Positions 46,140 to 53,314 of a DNA stretch of 64,000 nucleotides are shown here, one piece after another; the first letter of the stretch is position 1, and each line of letters starts with the position of its first letter. The stretch comes from Methylobacterium organophilum (GTDB lineage: Bacteria > Pseudomonadota > Alphaproteobacteria > Rhizobiales > Beijerinckiaceae). The stretch is taken from assembly GCF_022179465.1 (NCBI RefSeq), contig NZ_BPQV01000001.1:310001-374000 (forward strand). Direction: 5' to 3'. The notes beneath the pieces are model-generated. The model saw only the letters and a program-made list of their open reading frames with translations. It was not told where the DNA came from and made no database searches. A program made the translations under genes and the position numbers.

Positions 46140-47231
46140 TCAGGCCTTCCCGTCGAGCGCCCGGGCGATGATGGCGTCGATGTCGCCCTCGGAGAGGGTG
46201 ATCTTCCGATCCCAGGAATTGTGCGTCAGGGAGTTGTCGACCTCCTGACAGCGGACATCCGTCAGGTTGAGGTGCCGGTGCGTGGCGATGAAGAAGAAGA
46301 ACGTGTCCGGCATCGATTGCGGATAGAGAATCACGACATTCGCGTTCGAGCCGGAGAAGGCGATGTTGGTCATGCCCGCACCGGCGATGCCGACGATGCT
46401 CTCCGCTCCTTTGAACTGCGCGATCTGCTCGGCGAAATCGAGCTTTTCCGGCTCGATCACCGAAAAACCCTGCGCAAGCAGCCGCTTCTCGAAGGCGCCC
46501 GCATTCACGATGCTTCGGCTGAGGCCCTCTCCCCGCTTGATGTAGAGCCTGCGGGAGGGTGTCGGCCGCGCCGGCTCGGACAGCTTGTCGATGGCGTTGA
46601 ACACGAGGGGCGACATGTAGATGCCGTGCATCGTCAGCCCCTGGACGCAGTACAAGGTCTCGAAGAACGTCGGAACGTGCCCGTAGATCTCGATGTTCGG
46701 CTCCGGCACCGCGCAGAGGTCGAGGCTCTGCCGGACGACCCTCTTCATCGCCTCGGGGTATCCGCCCGAGACGAGGAACTTCAGCCGCGACGAGTCGACG
46801 ACCCTGTTGACGATATTGGCGACCGGCAGCATCTCCATCAGCCAGTGCCCGTAATTCTGCCATCCCGGCTTGACGCACAGCACGCAGGGATCGGTTTTGA
46901 CCTGGAAATGGTTGTCCGAGATCGCCTGCAGAACCTCGGACTGGGCACGCGCGATGTGGTCGTTCGCCTGCTGCGTGATGAATTGCGGGTCGTGACGGCC
47001 CGACCGGTCGAAGACGATCCCCTCGCCTGCCACGAAGACGTTGCGGAGCTTGAAGATCCGGATCGGGTGCGTTTCGAAGAGCTTCCTGCTCCAGGAATAT
47101 TCCATGGCCGACTGCGCCGATGGGTCGAGCAAGTGCCGGTTGACGACATGCGGATACTGGACGGGGAATTCGGGAGACTCGATCTGGGCAATCAAATCGA
47201 CTTTGCTGTCAGTGGATCGAGGCACTTGCAC
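46140..47231 (-). CDS. Glycosyltransferase family 61 (DUF563-type) protein
   Basis: The 363-residue protein has hallmarks of GT61: WQNYGHWLMEMLPVANIV, PSRRLYIKRGEGLSRSIVNA, and the C-terminal AESIVGIAGAGMTNIAFSGS followed by NVVILYPQ. GT61 members add sugars, often xylose or GlcNAc, in the synthesis of surface glycans. No membrane segment is visible. The start is a GTG at 47231 (MQVPRSTDSK) without a strong Shine-Dalgarno, so it is tentative. Codon use is less GC-extreme than the neighbours. Together with the repeat-rich upstream gap this suggests late acquisition. Confidence 0.85.
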   Translation of the reverse strand: MQVPRSTDSKVDLIAQIESPEFPVQYPHVVNRHLLDPSAQSAMEYSWSRKLFETHPIRIFKLRNVFVAGEGIVFDRSGRHDPQFITQQANDHIARAQSEVLQAISDNHFQVKTDPCVLCVKPGWQNYGHWLMEMLPVANIVNRVVDSSRLKFLVSGGYPEAMKRVVRQSLDLCAVPEPNIEIYGHVPTFFETLYCVQGLTMHGIYMSPLVFNAIDKLSEPARPTPSRRLYIKRGEGLSRSIVNAGAFEKRLLAQGFSVIEPEKLDFAEQIAQFKGAESIVGIAGAGMTNIAFSGSNANVVILYPQSMPDTFFFFIATHRHLNLTDVRCQEVDNSLTHNSWDRKITLSEGDIDAIIARALDGKA

Positions 47232-47327
47232 GACACGTCTTCAAGAGCAGGGAACCCGCAGGAAGGGCGCTCTCCGGCTCCGCGAAGCCCCGAGGTCGCG
47301 CTCCGGCCGGCGCGGCTCCGGTTCTAA

Positions 47328-47362
47328 AGCCGTGCCCGATCGCGTTGCAATCGGGCACGGCT
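47328..47362. repeat. REP-like hairpin, copy 1
   Basis: AGCCGTGCCCGAT (47328-47340) pairs perfectly with 47350-47362 around a nine-base loop. The 21-base core (47335-47355) recurs at 47614-47634 with 18 of 21 bases identical. Confidence 0.65.
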
Positions 47363-47368
47363 CCAGGC

Positions 47369-47399
47369 CCTGGTTTCGACGGGCTCCCTTTCGCCGAAC
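47369..47399 (-). repeat. Dispersed repeat, copy 2
   Basis: Complement of the 13263-13293 repeat: 28 of 31 bases match, including 17 in a row. Confidence 0.55.
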
Positions 47400-47613
47400 C
47401 GACATCCCTTCAGCGGAGCGCGCTCCGGAACGGGATGGCAGCCGGAACCACGCCGCGCCCGGCCTACGGCCAAGCTGCCTTGATGCCGACAATCGTCTCC
47501 CCGAGCGTGGCGACGCCGCCCGTCCGGAAGGACGGCGGCATTCAGAGCGCTCGTCGCCGAAGCGGATGCGGCTCCGGCGGAAAGAAGCGCGGCACATCAG
47601 GACTTGGGGCGCT

Positions 47614-47634
47614 CCCGGTCGCGTGGCGATCGGG
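47614..47634. repeat. REP-like hairpin core, copy 2
   Basis: CCCGGTCGCGTGGCGATCGGG matches the loop region of the hairpin at 47328 in 18 of 21 positions. Confidence 0.5.
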
Positions 47635-47666
47635 CCCGTCTCCGAGCACAGGGGCTGAAGCCGAAC

Positions 47667-47891
47667 ATGCCGAAGACGGATCCGCGATCGGCGCGCGACG
47701 CCGATCATCTCGACCAGGCCCATGCACAGGGGCGCCTGCAGCATTCGATCGCCGCGACGCTGCTGGTGATCGCCGCCGCCCGGGCCGAGCGCGATGCGCC
47801 GCCCGTCCATGCGGCGCGCCAGCGACTGGCCGCGATCTACGGCGCCACCCGCCTGAAGCGCCGCCTGGAGCGGGACGCCCCCGCCTCCTGA
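47667..47891 (+). CDS. Small hypothetical protein
   Basis: A 74-residue basic, Ala/Arg-rich frame starting MPKTDPRSARDADHLDQAHA and ending RRLERDAPAS. The centre (LQHSIAATLLVIAAARAERD) could form an amphipathic helix. No signal peptide or known domain. Start chosen at 47667; the frame is open further upstream through the repeat region. It is plausible but not strongly supported. Confidence 0.4.
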   Translation: MPKTDPRSARDADHLDQAHAQGRLQHSIAATLLVIAAARAERDAPPVHAARQRLAAIYGATRLKRRLERDAPAS

Positions 47892-47930
47892 GCCATTCCG
47901 GCCCCGCGCGAGGGCGCGGCGGGGAGCGCC

Positions 47931-48317
47931 TCAGAAGCCCTGGAGCGGGAACGCGTCCGGCAGGTGGCGCGGCCAGTGCCCCCGCGCCAGCAGGACCGCA
48001 TCCGCCCGCAGCGTGGCCTGTGGCGGAGGCGGGTGCCGGCTCAGCCAGGCCCGCACCGCGCGGGAGAACCGGGCCTGCTTGCGCCCATCGATGGCGACAT
48101 GCGCCTCCGCCAGACGGCCGCGGGCCTTCACCTCCACGAAGACGATCACCCGGCCCCGCCGCATGACGAGATCGATCTCGCCGCCCGCCGCGGAGAAGCG
48201 CCGGGCCAGCGGCCGGTAGCCCTTCAGCATGAGGAGCGCGAGGGCCAGGACCTCGCTGGACAGGCCGCGCCGATAGGCCGCCTGCCGGGCGCGCAGGCGC
48301 GTCTCAGCCGGCGTCAT
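47931..48317 (-). CDS. yraN: YraN/UPF0102 family protein
   Basis: A 128-residue protein of the UPF0102 (YraN) family, whose fold resembles endonucleases. The conserved segments are [40 protein letters not shown] (the D...ExK catalytic pattern) and [20 protein letters not shown]. It overlaps the end of rsmI by 14 bases, the usual arrangement. It may act in DNA processing, but the role of the family is not established. Confidence 0.93.
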   Translation of the reverse strand: MTPAETRLRARQAAYRRGLSSEVLALALLMLKGYRPLARRFSAAGGEIDLVMRRGRVIVFVEVKARGRLAEAHVAIDGRKQARFSRAVRAWLSRHPPPPQATLRADAVLLARGHWPRHLPDAFPLQGF

Positions 48318-49227
48318 CGGTCTCGCGCGTCAGGGCCAGGGCGCGGGCATAGACCTGCCGCTTGGGCTGGCCGGTCTCGTCGGCGACCAGCGCCGCCGCA
48401 TCCTTGATCGAGTGGCGGGCGAGCGCCGCCTTCAGGCGCGCATCGAGATCGGGATCCGCCTCGGCGGAGCGCGCCTCCTCGACCGCCGCGCCGATCACCA
48501 CCACGACCTCGCCCTTAGGCGCCCCTTCCTCGGCGAAGGTCGCGGCGAGCTGCCCGAGGCTGCCGCGCCGGATCGTCTCGTAGAGTTTGGTCAGCTCCCG
48601 GGCGACGGCGGCGGGGCGGTTCTCGCCGAGAACCGCGGCGGCATCGGCCAGCATGTCCGGCAGACGATTGGGGGATTCGAACAGGACGAGGGTGCCGGGA
48701 ATGCCGCCGAGCGCCTCCAGGCGGTTGCGCCGGGCGCCGGATTTCTGCGGCAGGAAGCCCTCGAAGAAGAAGCGGTCGGTGGGCAGGCCGGCGGCGACGA
48801 TGGCGGTCATCACCGCGGAGGGGCCGGGAATGGGCGTGACCGGGATACCGGCCTCGATCGCCGCCTGGACGAGCTTGAAACCGGGATCCGAGACCAGCGG
48901 CGTGCCCGCATCCGAGACCAGAGCCAGGGCCTCCCCCGCCTTCAGGCGCAGCACCATCCGCTCGCGGATCGCGGCGTTGGAATGCTCGTGATAGGCCACC
49001 AGCGGCGTGGTGATGCCGTAATGCATCAGTAGGGTTCGGGTGACCCGCGTGTCCTCCGCGAGCACGGCATCGGCCGCGGCGAGGGTGGCGAGCGCCCGGA
49101 AGGTCACGTCCTTCAGGTTGCCGATCGGCGTCGCCACGACATAGAGGCCCGGCGCCAGCGGCTGGGCCTCGGCGGCGAGCCCGAAGGCGGTGAAGCTGGC
49201 GGGCGGCTTGTCGATTCGCTGTGTCAT
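48304..49227 (-). CDS. rsmI: 16S rRNA (cytidine-1402-2'-O)-methyltransferase
   Basis: RsmI methylates C1402 of 16S rRNA. The 307-residue protein has [47 protein letters not shown] and [20 protein letters not shown]. The substrate loop [10 protein letters not shown] follows. The C-terminal part contains [11 protein letters not shown]-type motifs and GEVVVVIG. The ATG at 49227 begins MTQRIDK; the frame is open further upstream but the region is promoter. It is divergent from the LpoA-like gene across 125 bp and overlaps yraN. Confidence 0.96.
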   Translation of the reverse strand: MTQRIDKPPASFTAFGLAAEAQPLAPGLYVVATPIGNLKDVTFRALATLAAADAVLAEDTRVTRTLLMHYGITTPLVAYHEHSNAAIRERMVLRLKAGEALALVSDAGTPLVSDPGFKLVQAAIEAGIPVTPIPGPSAVMTAIVAAGLPTDRFFFEGFLPQKSGARRNRLEALGGIPGTLVLFESPNRLPDMLADAAAVLGENRPAAVARELTKLYETIRRGSLGQLAATFAEEGAPKGEVVVVIGAAVEEARSAEADPDLDARLKAALARHSIKDAAALVADETGQPKRQVYARALALTRETDDAG

Positions 49228-49352
49228 CGCAACGACAATGCCACGGCAACCGACCCTTGCGGACCGCAATCCGGGCCCCCCTCACATTTACTTTTCGCAG
49301 GCGCACACCCAACCTGGGCCCGCTTCGGGAAGGCTCGGGGGAGGGCTTGGCG

Positions 49353-50564
49353 ATGGCGTTGCGGCGGCTCCGGGCGGCGAGCAGCGTCGCCCTGCTCCTG
49401 ACGGGCCTGCTCCCGGCGGGCCTCGGCGGCTGCATGAGCGACGGCTCGCCGGCGCCACGCCGGCAGGCCGTGGCGCCTCCGGCGGCGGAGGCCGCCCCCG
49501 CGGCGGTCGCTGCGGGCCGGATCGGCACGGGCTCGGTCAAGGTCGCGCTGATCGCGCCCCTCACCGGCCCGGGCTCCGCCATCGGCACGGCCCTGCGCAA
49601 TGCGGCCGAGCTCGCCTACGAGGATTTCCAGAAGCCCGACCTGCAGATCCTGGTGAAGGACGACCGCGGCGCGCCGGAGGGCGCCCGCGAGGCGGCGCAG
49701 GCCGCCCTGGGGGAGGGGGCCGAGATCCTGCTCGGGCCGCTCTTCGCGGCCAATGTCCAGGCGGCGGCCGGCGCGGCGCGGGGGGCGGGCAAGCCGATCG
49801 TGGCCTTCTCCACGGATTCGAGCGTCGCCGCCAAGGGCGTCTACCTGATCAGCTTCCTGCCCCAGTCCGAGGTCGACCGCGTCGTCGACGAGGCGACGGC
49901 GGGCGGGCGCCGCTCCTTCGCGGCCCTCATCCCCGATTCGACCTACGGCAACGCGGTCGAGGCACAGTTCCGGGAGGCGGTGGCCCGGCGCGGCGCCCGC
50001 CTCGTCGCCCTGGAGCGCTACCCGGCCGCCGATCCCGGCCCGGCCATCGCCCGGCTCCGGCCGATGATCGCGGGGCCGGGGGCGCAGGCCGACGCCCTGT
50101 TCCTGCCGGACACGCCGACGGGCCTGTCCGCGGTCGGGCCGGCCCTGACCAAGGCCGGCTTCTCGCCCGCCCGGGTCCGCCCGATCGGCACCGCCCTGTG
50201 GAACGACCCGCGGGTCACCGCCCTGCCGGCCTTCCAGGGCGGCTGGTTCGCCGCCCCCGACGGGGCCGGCTTCGCGAGCTTCGCCCAGCGCTACCAGGCC
50301 CGCTTCGGCAGCGTGCCGCCGCGGGTCGCCTCCCTCGGCTACGACGCCGTCTCCCTGGCCGCGGCCCTGACCCGGCAATACGGCTCGCAGCGCTTCGCCG
50401 ACACCACGCTGACGATTCCGGCGGGCTTCGCCGGCCTCGACGGCACCTTCCGCTTCCGCCCGGAGGGCACCAGCGACCGGGCGCTCGCCGTCTACGAGAT
50501 CCGCAACGGCGCGGCGGTGGTGGTGAGCCCCGCCCCGAAGGCGCTCGGGCCCTCGGGGATCTGA
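49353..50564 (+). CDS. LpoA/LppC-like periplasmic-binding-fold lipoprotein
   Basis: The 403-residue protein has a lipoprotein signal (LLLTGLLPAGLGGCMSD, lipobox LGGC), a Pro/Ala spacer and a periplasmic-binding type I fold (VKVALIAPLTGPGSAIGTAL, RNAAELAYEDFQKPDLQILV, GKPIVAFSTDSSVAAKGVYL, RPIGTALWNDPRVTALPAFQ). The LppC/LpoA group activates penicillin-binding proteins, and its usual neighbours are rsmI and yraN, which is the case here. A role in PBP activation in this species is inference. The ATG at 49353 has GGGGGAGGG upstream. Confidence 0.88.
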   Translation: MALRRLRAASSVALLLTGLLPAGLGGCMSDGSPAPRRQAVAPPAAEAAPAAVAAGRIGTGSVKVALIAPLTGPGSAIGTALRNAAELAYEDFQKPDLQILVKDDRGAPEGAREAAQAALGEGAEILLGPLFAANVQAAAGAARGAGKPIVAFSTDSSVAAKGVYLISFLPQSEVDRVVDEATAGGRRSFAALIPDSTYGNAVEAQFREAVARRGARLVALERYPAADPGPAIARLRPMIAGPGAQADALFLPDTPTGLSAVGPALTKAGFSPARVRPIGTALWNDPRVTALPAFQGGWFAAPDGAGFASFAQRYQARFGSVPPRVASLGYDAVSLAAALTRQYGSQRFADTTLTIPAGFAGLDGTFRFRPEGTSDRALAVYEIRNGAAVVVSPAPKALGPSGI

Positions 50565-50583
50565 CGCCGCCCCGCCACGACCG

Positions 50584-52722
50584 TCACAGATCGACCGACA
50601 TCGACAGCAGATAGGTGCGCGGCGCCCCCTGGAAGAAGGTGCCGAAGGAGGCGACGCCGGTCCAGTAATTCACCCCGGTCGCGTTCAGCACGTCGGCGCG
50701 GAAGGTCGCCCAGCACCCCCCGATCAGGGTCGCGTAGCGCAGGCCGAGATCGAGGCGCGTCCAGTCCGGCAGCGCCTGGGTGTTCGCGGCGTCGACGAAC
50801 TGCCGCCCCGTGTGGAGGACGGCCCCGTTGAGGGTGAGGCCGGGCAGCCAGGGTAGATCCCACTCGACGCCGAGATTGAGCTGCACGCCCGGCACCCCGA
50901 TCGGCGTGTGGCCGATATTGGCGGCCACCGCCGTCCGGGTGAGGACGCCGTCGAGGAGCGTGACGCCGCCGAGGGCCCGCAGGCCGGGCGTGACCTCGCC
51001 GTAGAGAGTGAACTCGAGGCCGCCGACGCACTGCTCGCCGGTCTGGGCGAAGCGCCGCGCCGGGCTGAGCTCGCCGATCGGCCGGGTGATCTGGAAGGCG
51101 CCGAAGCTCGCCCCCAGCGTCCCGAAATCCAGCTTCACGCCCGCCTCGACCTGATGCGCGACATAGGGGGCGAGCACCTCCCCGGAATTGGTCGCCGCGA
51201 GGGGGGCCACGTCGCCGCGGCTCAGGCCCTCGATGTAGTTGCCGTAGAACGAGACGTGGTCCCAGGGGCGCACCACCAGGCCGACGAGGGGGCTCGTCGC
51301 GCCCTTGTCGTAGGACGAGGCCAGCGTGCCGACATTCGAGACGTAGTTATGGGCCTCAATGCGCTGCTGGCGCAGGCCCAGGGTCAGGAGGATGCGCTCG
51401 TCGAAGACCGACAGGGTGTCGGCGACCGCGATCGCGCTCAACGTGCTGTCGGACAGGCGCGGGCGCGATTCGACCACCGTCGGGGCGATGAGGGGGACGA
51501 GGACCGGCGCGTAGAGATTCGACAGGTAGCTGCCCCGTCCGGCCGACAGGCGCCGGGCGATGTCCTCGTTATAGACCGAGGCCTGCACCGCGACGGCGTG
51601 GCGGACGAAGCCGGTGTCGAACCGGGCGCGCAGGCCGCCGTCATACGTGGAGCGGTCGATGCTCATGCCGTAATATTGCGGGGTCGTGGTCGTGTCCCCG
51701 CGCGCGTTGAGGATGGTCGGGGCCGAGGCGAAGTAGCGCTCGACACCGGTCTGGGAGCCGCCGGCATCGGCGAAGAGCGTGACCTGATCGGTGAGATCGT
51801 ATTCGGTGCGCAGCAGACCGCCGCGATCGTCGACATGCGCGTATTCCCACGGCTGCGTCAGGTTCAGGCGGCCGTCGGGGGCCTTCGGGACGGGCACACC
51901 GGCCTTGAGGAGGAACGGGCGCAGCGGCGCGGTGAAGCGATCGGTCTGGGCGAGCATGTAGAGCCAGGCCCGGAACCGCTCGCCCTGGTAGTCGAGGGCG
52001 AGCGCCCCGACGGCCGTGGTCTCGGATTGCCGGTCGAACGGGGCGGCGCCGCCCCGCGGGCTGCCGACGAAGCGGACGCCCCATTCCCGATTCGGGCCGT
52101 AGCGCCGCGCGATGTCCAGCTGGCCGCCGCCGCGCGCGACCGAGCCGTAATCGAGGGTGAGACGGGTCAGGTCCTCGCCCGCGCGCTTGGGGACGATGTT
52201 GATGACGCCGCCGACGCCGCCATTGGGCGAGACCCCCGAGAGCGCGGCGGAGGGCCCCTTCAGCACCTCGATACGCTCGGCATAGTCCGTGAAGATGCGG
52301 AAACTCGGCGCGATGCCGTAGAGGCCGTCGAAGGCGATCTCGCCGCTGGTCCCCTCGTTGATGGGGAAACCGCGGATGTAGAACGAGTCGAACGGCGCCC
52401 CCGTCGTCTGCGTGGCGCGCACGGAGGGGTCGAGGATCAGGGCCTCGGAGGCGGTGCGCGCCTGCCGGTCGCGGATGAACCTGTCCGTGTAGCTCGTGAC
52501 GCTGAAGGGAGACGTTTTCGTCTCGGTGTTGCCGAGCAGGCCGAGACGCCCACCCTCCGCGACCTGGCCGCCGGCATAGGCCGGCATGACGCCGCGCGGC
52601 CCGGCCTTGCCCGCCACCGCGATCTCGTCGAGTTGCACCGGCGCATCCTGAGCGGCCGCGGCACCGGCCATGACGACCAGCGACGTGCCGGCGAAAACCC
52701 TCAAACCGGAGACGGACAACAT
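50584..52722 (-). CDS. TonB-dependent siderophore receptor 2
   Basis: A second outer-membrane TonB-dependent receptor, 712 residues. Signal peptide FAGTSLVVMAGAAAAQ; TonB-box-like LDEIAVAG near residue 32. The plug has RTASEALILDPSVRATQTTG, FDSFYIRGFPINEGTSGEIA and RIEVLKGPSAALSGVSPNGG, with VGGVINIVPKRA ending the plug. The barrel follows with alternating aromatic strands and ends LSMSVDL. It is more similar in style to hydroxamate-type receptors (FhuA/FecA group) than to the first receptor, but ligand is unknown. It is convergent with the LpoA-like gene across 19 bp. Confidence 0.95.
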   Translation of the reverse strand: MLSVSGLRVFAGTSLVVMAGAAAAQDAPVQLDEIAVAGKAGPRGVMPAYAGGQVAEGGRLGLLGNTETKTSPFSVTSYTDRFIRDRQARTASEALILDPSVRATQTTGAPFDSFYIRGFPINEGTSGEIAFDGLYGIAPSFRIFTDYAERIEVLKGPSAALSGVSPNGGVGGVINIVPKRAGEDLTRLTLDYGSVARGGGQLDIARRYGPNREWGVRFVGSPRGGAAPFDRQSETTAVGALALDYQGERFRAWLYMLAQTDRFTAPLRPFLLKAGVPVPKAPDGRLNLTQPWEYAHVDDRGGLLRTEYDLTDQVTLFADAGGSQTGVERYFASAPTILNARGDTTTTPQYYGMSIDRSTYDGGLRARFDTGFVRHAVAVQASVYNEDIARRLSAGRGSYLSNLYAPVLVPLIAPTVVESRPRLSDSTLSAIAVADTLSVFDERILLTLGLRQQRIEAHNYVSNVGTLASSYDKGATSPLVGLVVRPWDHVSFYGNYIEGLSRGDVAPLAATNSGEVLAPYVAHQVEAGVKLDFGTLGASFGAFQITRPIGELSPARRFAQTGEQCVGGLEFTLYGEVTPGLRALGGVTLLDGVLTRTAVAANIGHTPIGVPGVQLNLGVEWDLPWLPGLTLNGAVLHTGRQFVDAANTQALPDWTRLDLGLRYATLIGGCWATFRADVLNATGVNYWTGVASFGTFFQGAPRTYLLSMSVDL

Positions 52723-53314
52723 GGATACGGAGCCTCCGCTCGTGTCGGAACCGGGTCCGCCTTAGCCAATTCGAAGATCTTATCTCAATAAAAAACCGAC
52801 AAATATCGAAACATTATTGCAGTTGCAAATTATAATTCTTCAAATTCTTATGTATTTGTCGGATTTATCGGAATTTTCTATCGGATATTGCTATACTTGA
52901 GGATGCGCAACTTACGGTTCATGCAAGACATCGGCGACCCGTGACACCCGGGCTGCTCGCCGTGCCTCCGACGCGTGTCGCGGTTCTCGTGGGATCGCCC
53001 GGCCCCAGCGGAGAAGGCGGCCGGGCGACAGGCCGTTTGCCCGGGGAGCGTCCGGCAAAGGAAGGGGAGCGCCGCCGATCACCGTCGTCCCACCCGATGG
53101 GCCGGGCTCGACACCGTGGCCGACGCGCCACAGGGCAGGCGAAAAAGCCCTTCGCATCCCCGTTACACGAGATGGTTAACGCGGGACGGCCTGCGCGCTT
53201 CGAGCGGCTGCCCCCGATCCCCGCGAGCCGGGACCCGGCGCCGCGTCCGGTACCGCCGCAGCTCCGGCGCGCCCGCGGCGCGGCGGCAGGCCGCTTCGAA
53301 GGATCCCGAGATCT
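52723..53314. other. Gap between the TonB receptor and the Hint protein
   Basis: 592 bp. The first 200 bases are strikingly AT-rich (52761-52915), probably the promoter region of the receptor and perhaps of the Hint gene. A 10-bp inverted repeat lies at 52796 and 52853. The rest is GC-rich with no supported gene. Confidence 0.6.
52796..52862. repeat. Inverted repeat in the AT-rich gap
   Basis: CCGACAAATA (52796-52805) and TATTTGTCGG (52853-52862) are perfect inverted copies 47 bases apart, 74-140 bp upstream of the receptor start. A protein-binding pair or a stem is possible. Confidence 0.45.

Larger units (their letters stand above)
47232..47666. other. Repeat-rich gap upstream of the glycosyltransferase
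   Basis: No supported gene in 435 bp. It holds a perfect 13-bp hairpin (47328-47362), a dispersed repeat (47369-47399) shared with the cpaA-cpaB gap, and a second copy of the hairpin core at 47614-47634. Confidence 0.65.
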
